Shown here: positions 41,972 to 49,588 of the stretch, in pieces | Position numbering within the stretch: position 1 is the first letter of the stretch | Layout of the letters: the number at the start of each line of letters is the position of its first letter | Assembly (NCBI RefSeq): GCF_022606355.1 | Contig: NZ_JAHHZQ010000001.1 | Location: 868,001 to 932,000, forward strand | Length of the DNA stretch: 64,000 bases | From: Leifsonia shinshuensis | GTDB lineage: Bacteria; Actinomycetota; Actinomycetes; Actinomycetales; Microbacteriaceae | Direction: 5' to 3' | Notes under the pieces: generated by a model | What the model saw: the letters and a program-made list of their open reading frames with translations, nothing else | The model's database searches: none | Told to the model about the DNA's origin: nothing | Made by a program: the position numbers and the translations under genes

Positions 41972-42038
41972 ACCGCCGAGGGGCACGCAAACGCCCCTAA
42001 AACCGGGTTTTGGGGGCGTTTGCGTGCCCCTCGACGGT
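41972..42038. repeat. Long intergenic hairpin, family member 2
   Basis: 33-base arms around a one-base centre with two mismatches. Ends GCCGAGGGGCACG and CGTGCCCCTCGACGG; the core includes AAAACC/GGTTTT. It lies between the converging MFS and glycolipid-binding genes. Confidence 0.85.
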
Positions 42039-42674
42039 TCAGCGGGTGCGGATGCGGCGCGCCAGCCGCGGGTAGTCGATGACGAGTCCGTCCTCGTCGA
42101 CGCCGAGGTCGGCCGTGAAGCCGCTGCCGACGCTTCGATAGCGGACGACCGCGCGTCCCGCCTCCGGATCGTACGGATGCGCAGCGCTGTACGCCTGCCG
42201 GCTGGCGACGACCTCCAGCGACGGGAGGTCCACCCACGCCATCGTCAGCTCGGTCTCCTCGAGGCCGGCCAGGGCGTTCAGCCGCAGGATCGGCATGGTG
42301 TTGGTGACCGGGCACAGCGCCAGATCGCAGTCCAGGGCGCCGTCGAGGTCGGACGGGGACACGATCCCGGGTTCCGCCAGCGGCGCATCGTGGTACCGGG
42401 TCTCGCCGTGCGTGTACGACTCGCTGCTCCAACGCCCGTGCGCGTCGCGGGCGAGCACCAGCCACCGCGTGAAACCGCGCCCGGCCACCGCGACCGAGAG
42501 GCGGTCGGTCGCCCAACCCGACGACGTCTCGAGCTCCCAGCTCACGACGTAGTCGGTCGTGCGCGAGGTGCCGAGGGCGTCGAGCCGGTCCGGTGCGAGC
42601 GTGACGACCGCCGCCTCCAACCGCTCCGGGTCCTCGTCGCCGACCCACTCCACGTGCCGCACCGCTCCGCGCAT
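42039..42674 (-). CDS. Putative glycolipid-binding domain protein (DUF1089)
   Basis: 211 residues from the ATG at 42674, which has GGAGG eight bases upstream. The sequence (WELETSSGWATDRLSVAV, WLVLARDAHGRWSSESYTHG, DLDGALDCDLALCPVTNTMPILRLNAL, MAWVDLPSLEVVASRQAYSA) matches the putative glycolipid-binding family, whose members adopt a spurious-lipocalin-like fold and may bind glycolipids. No signal peptide is visible. Physiological role unknown. Confidence 0.82.
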   Translation of the reverse strand: MRGAVRHVEWVGDEDPERLEAAVVTLAPDRLDALGTSRTTDYVVSWELETSSGWATDRLSVAVAGRGFTRWLVLARDAHGRWSSESYTHGETRYHDAPLAEPGIVSPSDLDGALDCDLALCPVTNTMPILRLNALAGLEETELTMAWVDLPSLEVVASRQAYSAAHPYDPEAGRAVVRYRSVGSGFTADLGVDEDGLVIDYPRLARRIRTR

Positions 42675-42736
42675 CGTTCCCGCCTCCGTCCGCAGGGGCC
42701 CGTGACTCCGCCCGAGCAGCACGATACGCTCACGCC

Positions 42737-43213
42737 ATGCAGACAGCGACAGCCATCTGGATCGTCCTCGCCGCCCTCAGCACCGCTGTCGTCGGCGGTG
42801 TCTATCTCGGCTTCAGCACGATGGTGATGCCGGCGTTCGACGGCGACGCCCGCTCGACCGGGGTGATGAACCGCATCAACGTGCTCGCGCCGCGGTCGCC
42901 GTTCATCCTGGTGTTCTTCGTGTCGGCGCTCGCCTGCGGGGTGAGCATCGTGCTGGTGCTCGTGGACCTGATGACAGGGGCGACGGCGGCGTGGGCGGCG
43001 GTCGTCGCCGTGGCCGGTGCCGTGCTCGGGCTCGCCGGGTTCGTCATCACCGCTGCGGTCAACGTCCCCCTGAACAACCGTCTCGCCGAGACCACGCCGG
43101 GCGACGTGGCGGCGTTCGCGGCGTTCGAGAAGCCGTGGCGCCGCGCGAACAACGCTCGCGGCGCGGCGTCGCTGGCCGGAGCGGCCGCGCTGATGGCGGC
43201 GCTGCTGGGCTGA
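42737..43213 (+). CDS. DUF1772-like membrane protein
   Basis: 158 residues with four transmembrane helices. Resembles the DUF1772/anthrone-oxygenase-like group: VYLGFSTMVMPAFDG, VMNRINVLAPRSPF and the C-terminal NVPLNNRLAE...FEKPWRRANNARGAASLAGAAALM. Function in bacteria unknown. The ATG is six bases after TACGCT (42725-42730). A strong GC-rich hairpin follows the stop codon. Confidence 0.82.
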   Translation: MQTATAIWIVLAALSTAVVGGVYLGFSTMVMPAFDGDARSTGVMNRINVLAPRSPFILVFFVSALACGVSIVLVLVDLMTGATAAWAAVVAVAGAVLGLAGFVITAAVNVPLNNRLAETTPGDVAAFAAFEKPWRRANNARGAASLAGAAALMAALLG

Positions 43214-43251
43214 CGTCGCCGGCACCGGCACCGGCTCCGGTACCGGCGACG
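43214..43251. terminator. Hairpin after the DUF1772 gene
   Basis: 15-base arms (CGTCGCCGG...CCGGCGACG outer part) with one mismatch and an eight-base loop, directly after the stop codon and eight bases before the end of the converging citrate synthase gene. No U run; probably acts in both directions. Confidence 0.65.
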
Positions 43252-43258
43252 CCGGCAC

Positions 43259-44428
43259 TCACGCCGCGATCGTGCGCGCCGGCAGGGGCTCCGGAGCCCG
43301 CGGCCCGTCGTAACGCGACGACGGCCGCAGGATCTTGCCGTCGGCGGCCTGCTCCAGGATGTGCGCCGTCCAGCCGACGACGCGGGCGACGGCGAACGTC
43401 GGCGTGAACAGCGAGCGCGGGATCCCGCACAGCTCCATGACGACGCCGGCGTAGAACTCGACGTTGGTGTGCAGCTCGCGGCCCGGTTTCAGCTCTGTGA
43501 GGAGGTGCTGCACCCGGTTCTCCACCTGCACCGCGAACGCCACCCGGTCTCCGCCGAACCCCTGCGCCACCTCGCGCAGGAGCCGCGAACGCGGGTCCTC
43601 GGTGCGGTAGACGGCGTGCCCGAACCCCATGACCCGACCGCCGCCGCGGACGGTCGCGGTGATCCAGTCATCGATGCGGTCGGGAGTGCCGATGGCGTCG
43701 AGCGTGTCGAGCGCGCGGCTCGGCGCTCCCCCGTGCAACGGGCCGGACAGCGCTCCGAGCGCGCCGTCGACGGCCGCGGCGACATCGGCCCCGGTGGAGG
43801 CGATGACCCGCGCCGTGAAGGTGGAGGCGTTGAAGCCGTGGTCGATGGCGGCGGTCAGGTACGCGCTCAGCGCGTGCTCGTGGGCGGCGTCCGGAACGCG
43901 GCCGGTGACCAGGCGCAGGTAGTCCGCCACCTGTCCGAGGTCGTCCCGGGGCTCGGCGGGGACCCGTCCCGTCGCGTGCGCGTGCAGCGCCGCGAGCAGG
44001 ACCGGTGTGACGGCCGCGACCCGGATCGCATCGCCCGTCCGCGCCTCCGGGGCCTGGTCGTAGACCGGCCGCATCCCGTCGTGCGCCGCGACCGCGGCGA
44101 GCGCCATCCGCAGGCCGGCGAGGACATCGCCGCCCGCGGTGAGACGCGCGATCGCCGGCAGCAGCTCGGCGACGGGCCCGGGGATGCGCCGAGCGGCCGC
44201 GATGCGCTCGCGGAACGCTCCCAGCTCCTCCGCCGTCGGGAGGTCGCCGAAGAGCAGCAGGTACCAGGCGTCCTCGAAGGTGCGCTCGCGGGCGAGGTCG
44301 ATCGCCGAGTACTGGCGGTAGTGGTAGAAGCCCTCCTGCCCGCGCACGTCGCCCAGCGCGGTGTGCGCTGCGACGACGTTGGTCAGTCCGCGGGGGACGT
44401 CGATGAGGGTGTCGTTCATGCGGTCCAT
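43259..44428 (-). CDS. Citrate synthase (actinobacterial type 2)
   Basis: 389 residues. Active-site residues of the citrate synthase fold: His232 in SGPLHGGAP, His271 in VMGFGHAVYRTEDPR, and Glu324 in TNVEFYAGVVMELCG where many citrate synthases have Asp. LFTPTFAVARVVGWTAHILEQ and DGKILRPSSRYDGP complete the domain. It condenses acetyl-CoA (or propionyl-CoA) with oxaloacetate; no prpB/prpD neighbours argue for methylcitrate use. It is divergent from an HTH-citrate synthase protein. The ATG at 44428 could be replaced by the in-frame ATG four codons later. Repeats in the spacer probably regulate both genes. Confidence 0.88.
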   Translation of the reverse strand: MDRMNDTLIDVPRGLTNVVAAHTALGDVRGQEGFYHYRQYSAIDLARERTFEDAWYLLLFGDLPTAEELGAFRERIAAARRIPGPVAELLPAIARLTAGGDVLAGLRMALAAVAAHDGMRPVYDQAPEARTGDAIRVAAVTPVLLAALHAHATGRVPAEPRDDLGQVADYLRLVTGRVPDAAHEHALSAYLTAAIDHGFNASTFTARVIASTGADVAAAVDGALGALSGPLHGGAPSRALDTLDAIGTPDRIDDWITATVRGGGRVMGFGHAVYRTEDPRSRLLREVAQGFGGDRVAFAVQVENRVQHLLTELKPGRELHTNVEFYAGVVMELCGIPRSLFTPTFAVARVVGWTAHILEQAADGKILRPSSRYDGPRAPEPLPARTIAA

Positions 44429-44440
44429 GGCAGTAGTGTG

Positions 44441-44478
44441 AACGTGGATTACACATGCGTCAACGTTGATCGGATCAA
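44441..44478. promoter_or_regulatory. Repeated operator-like elements between the citrate synthase genes
   Basis: AACGTGGAT (44441-44449) and AACGTTGAT (44462-44470) are direct repeats 21 bases apart, two helical turns. TTGATC-G-GATCAA (44466-44478) is a perfect inverted repeat ending two bases before the HTH gene's ATG. Likely binding sites for the HTH-citrate synthase protein. Confidence 0.45.
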
Positions 44479-44479
44479 T

Positions 44480-45739
44480 ATGCCTGACTCCTCCGAACCC
44501 TCGGAGTCCCCCGAACAGACCGGCCTCCCCGGCCTCCCCCGCCTCAGCGCCGAGCAGACGGCCGAACGCCTCGGGATCAAGCTCGGGACCCTCTACTCCT
44601 ATGTGGCGCGCGGGCTCCTCGACCGCACGCGCACGGCCGCAGGTTCGGCCTTCGACCCGTTGGAGGTCGAAGCGTTCGCCGCCGCCCGGCGACGTACCGC
44701 CGCGCCCTCTGCGGCGCGTTCGGAGGGGCGGCCGCTCATGGTCATCGAGACGGACTTCGCCCTGATCGACGACGGAGAGTTGTACTACCGGGGTCGCCCC
44801 GCCGCCGAACTGGCACACGAGCCGTTCGAGGTGGTGGCGCGCTGGGCGCTCTCCGGGCAGTGGGATCCGGCCGCCCGCTTCGCCCCCGGTCCCGGGCTGG
44901 AGAGCGCCAGGCGGGTGGCCGACGCCCTGCCGCCCGGTGCGGGCGACCGCGACCGCCAGTTGGTGGCCGTGACGGCGATGGCCGCGGCCGACCCGCTGCG
45001 CACCTCCCTCGACCCGGAGGCCGTGGTCGGCGCGGCCGAGCGGCTGATCGCCGGGATGGTGCAGGTGCTGCCGGTGCAGTCTCCCCCCGTGGCGGCGACC
45101 CTCGCCGCCGAGCTCTGGTCGCGCCTGACACCGCAGCCTCCGTCGCCGCAGCTGTTGCGCACCCTCGATGCGGCCCTCGTGCTGCTGCTCGACCACGACC
45201 TCGCCGTGTCGACGCTCGCGGCGCGCGCCGCGGCCTCTGCCCGGGCCACGGCGTACGCGGTCGTCGTCGCCGGGCTCGGCGCCCTCGACTCGCCGCTGCA
45301 CGGCAACGCCAGTCGCGCGGCCCAGCGGATGCTCGCGCGCGTGGCCGCGGGCGAGCAACCGTCCCGGGTCGTCGCCGATGCGGTGGCGGACGGCCGCGGT
45401 CCGGTCCCCGGATTCGGCCAGCCGCTCTACCCGGCCGGCGACCCGCGAGCGCGGATCCTGCTGGGCATGCTCGCCGACGACCCCGCCGGCGCGCCCGTCG
45501 TCGAAGCCGTCGACGCGGTGGCCACGCTCCTCCACGATCGCACGGGGACCACCCCGAACTCGGATCTCGCGCTCGCCGCGCTCGCGCTCGCCGGCGGGAT
45601 GGCCGACGACGCGGGCGAGGTGATCTTCGCCACCGCCCGCGCCGCGGGCTGGATCGTGCACGCCCTCGCCGAGTACCGCGAACGCCCCCTGCGCCTGCGT
45701 CCCGTCGGCCGCTACACCGCCCCACCCGCGGGCCCGTAG
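44480..45739 (+). CDS. Citrate synthase-like protein with N-terminal HTH
   Basis: 419 residues. A MerR/excisionase-like helix-turn-helix (about 24-62; LSAEQTAERLGIKLGTLYSYVARGLLDRT) is fused to a citrate synthase fold (about 90-419). The first active-site His is kept (His274 in SPLHGNAS) and an Asp is present (Asp362 in PNSDLAL), but the usual second His is Gln314 in PGFGQPLYPAGDPR. This suggests lost or altered catalysis and a regulatory role, possibly sensing oxaloacetate or acetyl-CoA. Such HTH-fused proteins are known next to citrate synthase genes in other actinomycetes. The ATG at 44480 directly follows an inverted repeat, consistent with autoregulation. Confidence 0.85.
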   Translation: MPDSSEPSESPEQTGLPGLPRLSAEQTAERLGIKLGTLYSYVARGLLDRTRTAAGSAFDPLEVEAFAAARRRTAAPSAARSEGRPLMVIETDFALIDDGELYYRGRPAAELAHEPFEVVARWALSGQWDPAARFAPGPGLESARRVADALPPGAGDRDRQLVAVTAMAAADPLRTSLDPEAVVGAAERLIAGMVQVLPVQSPPVAATLAAELWSRLTPQPPSPQLLRTLDAALVLLLDHDLAVSTLAARAAASARATAYAVVVAGLGALDSPLHGNASRAAQRMLARVAAGEQPSRVVADAVADGRGPVPGFGQPLYPAGDPRARILLGMLADDPAGAPVVEAVDAVATLLHDRTGTTPNSDLALAALALAGGMADDAGEVIFATARAAGWIVHALAEYRERPLRLRPVGRYTAPPAGP

Positions 45740-45752
45740 CCGCCGGCGGGGG

Positions 45753-46412
45753 TCAGCGGCGGAGCGCTTTGCGGGCGAGCGTGTTGCCGAGGAACTGGGC
45801 GAGTTGGACCAGGACGACGATGGTGAGCACCGCCACCCACGTAACGACCCAGTTGTAGCGCTGATAGCCGTACGAGATCGCGAAGTCGCCGAGCCCGCCG
45901 CCGCCGAGGCTGCCGGCGACCGCCGACAGGTCCACGATCGCGACGAACACGAACGTGTAGCCGAGGATCAGCGGGCCGAGCGCCTCCGGGATGAGCAGGG
46001 TCGAGATGATCCGCCACGGACTCGACCCCATCGCCCGCGCGGCCTCGATGACGCCGGGATCGATCGTCACCAGGTTCTGCTCGACGATGCGGGAGATCGC
46101 GAACGTCGCCGCGATCGTCATCGGGAAGATCGCCGCGGGCGTGCCCAGGAACGTGCCGAGCACGGCCTGGGTCAGCGGAGCGACCGCCGTCATGAAGATG
46201 ATGAACGGGATCGGCCGGACGAAGTTGACCAGCACGTTGAGCACCGTCGACAGGGCACGGTTCTGCAGCAGGCCGCCGGGCCGCGTCGTGTACAGCAGCA
46301 CGCCGAGCGCGAGACCGAGAACGCCTCCCAGCACGAGCGTCGCCACGACCATCCAGAGCGTCTGGCCGATGGAGGTCAGGTACACGGGCCACAGCGTCGA
46401 CCAGTCGGTCAT
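45753..46412 (-). CDS. metI: Methionine ABC transporter permease
   Basis: 219 residues with five transmembrane helices. The permease EAA loop reads EAARAMGSSPWRIISTLLIPEALGPLILG. With the ATPase and binding protein upstream it forms the MetNIQ-type importer for methionine, including the D-isomer in some species. The ATG overlaps the ATPase gene's stop (ATGA). Confidence 0.92.
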   Translation of the reverse strand: MTDWSTLWPVYLTSIGQTLWMVVATLVLGGVLGLALGVLLYTTRPGGLLQNRALSTVLNVLVNFVRPIPFIIFMTAVAPLTQAVLGTFLGTPAAIFPMTIAATFAISRIVEQNLVTIDPGVIEAARAMGSSPWRIISTLLIPEALGPLILGYTFVFVAIVDLSAVAGSLGGGGLGDFAISYGYQRYNWVVTWVAVLTIVVLVQLAQFLGNTLARKALRR

Positions 46413-47434
46413 GCGGCCACCTCCTCGACCTCGGTGACCGTGCGGAGCTCGGCGATCAGCGCGTCCACGTCGCCCGGGGCGCCGAGGAGTTCGAGCGTGA
46501 GGCTGCCGAACGACCTCCCCTGCAGCGCGGAGATGCCGCCGTAGACGATCTCGAAGCGCACCCCGTGCCGGCCGACGGCGTCCGAGAGCACGGTGCCCAG
46601 GCGGCCGTCGTCGTGGATGCGCGCCGAGACGATCCGTCCGGAGTGCTTTCCGCGCAGGCGCTCGACGTCGTCGGGGCCGGGCTGGTTGCGGAGCACCGTG
46701 CCGACGAAGCGTCGCGAGGTCGGCGTCTGCGGGTTCGAGAACACCTCGAACACGCTCCCGGTCTCGATCACCCGCCCGGAGTCGAGAACGGCGACGCGGT
46801 CCGCGATCGAGCGCACGACCTCCATCTCGTGCGTGATGACGACGATCGTGACGCCGAGCTCGTCGTTGACCCGCTTGAGCAGCGCCAGCACATCCGCGGT
46901 GGTCTCCGGGTCGAGGGCGCTCGTGGCCTCGTCGGCCAGCAGGATCGCGGGGTTGGTCGCGAGCGCGCGGGCGATGCCGACGCGCTGCTTCTGTCCGCCG
47001 GAGAGCTGGTCGGGATAAGCCCAGGCCTTGTCGGTCAGCCCGACGAACGCGAGGAGCTCTGTGACCCGTTCCTTGCGCCGGTCCGCCGGCCAGCCCGCGA
47101 CCTTCAGCGGATAGGCGATGTTCGCGAACACCGTGCGCGAGCGGAACAGGTTGAACTGCTGGAAGATCATGCCGATTCCGGCCCGCACGCTGCGCAGCTC
47201 GCGCTCCCGCAGCGTCGTCAGGTCGCGGCCGTCCACGATCACCGAGCCGGAGGTCGGGTGTTCGAGCGCATTGATGAGCCGGAGCAGCGTGCTCTTGCCC
47301 GCACCCGAGTAGCCGATGATGCCGAAGATCTCGCCGCGTTCGATCGTCAGGTCGACGTGTTCGACGGCGGCGACCGCGGCGTCACCGGAGCGGAAGCTCT
47401 TGGTGACGCCGCGGAACTCGATGAGGGAGCTCAC
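46409..47434 (-). CDS. metN: Methionine ABC transporter ATPase
   Basis: 341 residues. Walker A GYSGAGKSTLLRLINALE, Q-loop, signature LSGGQKQRVGIARAL, Walker B ILLADEATSALD, then H-loop in VVITHEMEVV. Residues about 265-341 form the C-terminal NIL domain (GRHGVRFEIVYGGISALQGRSFGSLTLELLGAPGDVDALIAEL), which in MetN binds methionine and causes trans-inhibition. Four bases separate it from the binding-protein gene. Confidence 0.94.
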   Translation of the reverse strand: MSSLIEFRGVTKSFRSGDAAVAAVEHVDLTIERGEIFGIIGYSGAGKSTLLRLINALEHPTSGSVIVDGRDLTTLRERELRSVRAGIGMIFQQFNLFRSRTVFANIAYPLKVAGWPADRRKERVTELLAFVGLTDKAWAYPDQLSGGQKQRVGIARALATNPAILLADEATSALDPETTADVLALLKRVNDELGVTIVVITHEMEVVRSIADRVAVLDSGRVIETGSVFEVFSNPQTPTSRRFVGTVLRNQPGPDDVERLRGKHSGRIVSARIHDDGRLGTVLSDAVGRHGVRFEIVYGGISALQGRSFGSLTLELLGAPGDVDALIAELRTVTEVEEVAA

Positions 47435-47438
47435 GTGC

Positions 47439-48398
47439 CTACTTCGCCGCCTGGATCGTCTTCTCGAGAGAGCGCAGAATGGCGATCAGGTCGGCCTGCG
47501 GCTTCTGCACGATCACGGCGGTGTTCTTGGAGTCGGCGAGCACCGCGTCCTGCACGGCCTTGGAGTGGTAGAGCTCGGCGATCTTCAGGTAGGTCGCGTT
47601 CGACTTGTCCTTGTCGCGAGCGACGAAGGCGTTGATGTAGGGCTCGGCGGCCGCGCTCTTCGGGTCGTCCTTGAACAGGGCCGACTCCGGGTCGATGCCC
47701 GCCGGGCCGACGAACGTGTTGTTGATGACCGCGCCGGCGGCCGACTCGAGGGCGGGCGCGGTCTGTGCGGCATCGACGGGGATGACCGTCACCCGCGACG
47801 CCGATGCGTCGATGTCGGCGGGCGTCGCGAGAGTGTTGCCGCCGTTCTTCAGCGTCAGGAGTCCGGCCTTCTGCAGCACGAGCAGCGCCCTGGCCTGGTT
47901 GGTCGGGTCGTTCGGGATGGCGATCCCGGAGCCGCTCGGGATCTCGTCGAGCTTCGTGTACTTCTTCGAGTAGAGGGACAGCGGCACCACGTAGGTGGAC
48001 GCGATCGGCACCAGGTTCTGGTGCGCCTGCACGTTGTAGTTCGCGAGGAACTGGAGGTGCTGGAACAGGTTCAGGTCGAGCTGGCCGTCGGCGAGCGCGG
48101 GGTTGGCCTGCAGGTAGTCCTTGAACCCGACGACCTGGATGTCGATGCCGCTCTGCGCGGCCTCCTTCTTCAGGATCGGCCAGTACGGCGCGGACTGCTC
48201 GGTGGTGCCGATCTTCACGGTGACCTTCGTGCCCGCTGCGTCGGCCGAACCGGAGTTGTTCGCGTTCACGACGGCGACGACGCCGCCGACGACGGCGAGG
48301 ACCGCAACGATCGCGATGCCGACGATCCACGGGGTCTTGGAGCGCTTGGGCTTCTCGGGAAGGGCGGGAACGGTCCCGGGCGGGGTGGCGTCGGACAT
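47439..48398 (-). CDS. metQ: Methionine-binding protein MetQ, membrane-anchored
   Basis: 319 residues. After a proline-rich cytoplasmic segment there is one hydrophobic helix (about 23-46) ending in NANNSGSADAAG; no lipobox cysteine is present, so the protein should be held by an uncleaved helix or released by signal peptidase I, not lipidated. The NlpA/MetQ domain follows (VKIGTTEQSAPYWPILKKEAAQSGIDIQVVGFKDYLQANPALADGQLDLNLFQHLQFL...IPNDPTNQARALLVLQKAGLL). First gene of the transporter operon. The leader contains a hairpin at 48426-48455. Confidence 0.92.
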   Translation of the reverse strand: MSDATPPGTVPALPEKPKRSKTPWIVGIAIVAVLAVVGGVVAVVNANNSGSADAAGTKVTVKIGTTEQSAPYWPILKKEAAQSGIDIQVVGFKDYLQANPALADGQLDLNLFQHLQFLANYNVQAHQNLVPIASTYVVPLSLYSKKYTKLDEIPSGSGIAIPNDPTNQARALLVLQKAGLLTLKNGGNTLATPADIDASASRVTVIPVDAAQTAPALESAAGAVINNTFVGPAGIDPESALFKDDPKSAAAEPYINAFVARDKDKSNATYLKIAELYHSKAVQDAVLADSKNTAVIVQKPQADLIAILRSLEKTIQAAK

Positions 48399-48425
48399 GG
48401 CTGTGCCTCTCTTGTGAAGGGGTGG

Positions 48426-48455
48426 GATGTGCCGGCGGACGGTTGGCGGCACATC
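48426..48455 (-). promoter_or_regulatory. Leader hairpin of the metQNI operon
   Basis: GATGTGCCG (48426-48434) and CGGCACATC (48447-48455) form a perfect nine-base stem with a 12-base loop, 28 bases before the metQ start. A TTGACA (48461-48466, minus strand) just upstream may be a -35, which would place the hairpin in or over the promoter. No S-box or other known methionine riboswitch pattern was recognised. The remaining spacer to 48598 holds nothing else I can identify. Confidence 0.35.
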
Positions 48456-48598
48456 GAGCCTGTCAAGAGGCGGGTGGAGGGTCAAAACCCGTTCCGAAAT
48501 ATGACGTGGACGGATCGCGCGGTCGCCCGGTCGCGATCGGTTCGACATCGACGCGAGGTCCGGCGCCCGATCCGCCGCGGCGGGGGCGCCGGAGAGTC

Positions 48599-49024
48599 CT
48601 ATGCGTTCTGCGGCTGAGCCGTGGACTGCAGAATGCGGACCATGTTGCCCGACGGGTCGCGGAAGGCGCAGTCCCGCGGCCCCCACGGCTGGTCCTTGGG
48701 CTCCTGCAGGACTTCCGCGCCGCTCGCGCGGACCCGCTCGAAGACGGCGTCGAGGTCGTCTTCGGTGCGGAACACGACGTTGGTGAGCACGCCCTTCGCG
48801 ACGAGCTCCTGGATGGCGTCGCCGTCGGACTGCGAGCGGCCGGCGTACGGGTCGGAGAGCACGATCTCCGTGCCTTCCCGCCCGGCGACGCCGAGCGTGA
48901 TCCAGTGGTGACCGCCCGACGCGACGTCGTTGAGCACGTCCAGGCCGAGCGCGTCGCGATAGAACGCGAGGGACGCCTCGGGGTCGGTGACGGTGATGTG
49001 CGAATACTGAAGCGAAATGGTCAT
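48599..49024 (-). CDS. VOC-family (glyoxalase-like) protein
   Basis: 141 residues: LQYSHITVTDPEASLAFYRDALGLDVLNDV, then GHHWITLGV with a His pair and a C-terminal PWGPRDCAFRDPSGNMVRILQ, where WGxRDCAFRDPxGN is typical of VOC resistance or dioxygenase-like proteins. The ATG is six bases after TAGAGT (49031-49036, minus strand). It follows the AraC gene on the same strand; AraC/VOC pairs are frequent in actinobacteria and the regulator probably controls this gene. Confidence 0.87.
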   Translation of the reverse strand: MTISLQYSHITVTDPEASLAFYRDALGLDVLNDVASGGHHWITLGVAGREGTEIVLSDPYAGRSQSDGDAIQELVAKGVLTNVVFRTEDDLDAVFERVRASGAEVLQEPKDQPWGPRDCAFRDPSGNMVRILQSTAQPQNA

Positions 49025-49089
49025 GGTGTCACTCTAGGAACGGCGCGCGACGACCGCTTCTCCATTCCTGCTCGACTCGGGGTCGCGGC

Positions 49090-49503
49090 TCAGCCCGGCA
49101 ACGGCTTCGACCGCACCGGGCGGGTGCGCTGCTTGGCGATGCAGTTGGGCATCGCCATCACCGCGCGGTGCTCGCGCGAGCGGTAGCTCGTCGGCGACTC
49201 TCCCACGATCTCGGCGAACTTGGAGCTGAACGACCCGAGGGAGGTACAGCCCACCGCCATGCACGCCTCGGTGACCGTCATACCCTCGCGCAGCAGCGCC
49301 ATCGCACGCTCGATGCGCCTGGTCATCAGGTAGCTGTAGGGGGTCTCGCCGTACGCCGCCCGGAACCGGCGGGAGAAGTGCGACGGCGACATGAAGGCGG
49401 ACGCCGCCATCGTCGGCACGTCGAGCGGTTCGGCGTACTGGCGATCGATCAGATCGCGTGCCCGTCTCAGGATGACGAGCTCCTCCAGTTCCTCCGGTGT
49501 CAC
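49090..49503 (-). CDS. AraC-family regulator, DNA-binding domain only
   Basis: 137 residues. Double helix-turn-helix: ARDLIDRQYAEPLDVPTMAASAFMSPSHFSRRFRAAYGETPYSYLMTRRIERAMALLREGMTVTEACMAVGCTSLGSFSSKFAEIVGESPTSYR. There is no N-terminal ligand domain, and a basic tail ends the protein. GTG at 49503 is six bases after TACCGT (49510-49515, minus strand). Likely regulator of the adjacent VOC gene. Confidence 0.9.
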   Translation of the reverse strand: MTPEELEELVILRRARDLIDRQYAEPLDVPTMAASAFMSPSHFSRRFRAAYGETPYSYLMTRRIERAMALLREGMTVTEACMAVGCTSLGSFSSKFAEIVGESPTSYRSREHRAVMAMPNCIAKQRTRPVRSKPLPG

Positions 49504-49588
49504 GCCTCCACGGTAGCCCGCGCCTGCACCACCCACCAGTCGGGCCCCGCCGGTTCGTCGCCCGTCCGACGCCGACCGCTCGCCCTGC

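Noticed and set aside
48399-48598. SAM or other methionine riboswitch upstream of metQ
   Set aside because: Only one nine-base hairpin is present; no conserved S-box core or pseudoknot segments were found.
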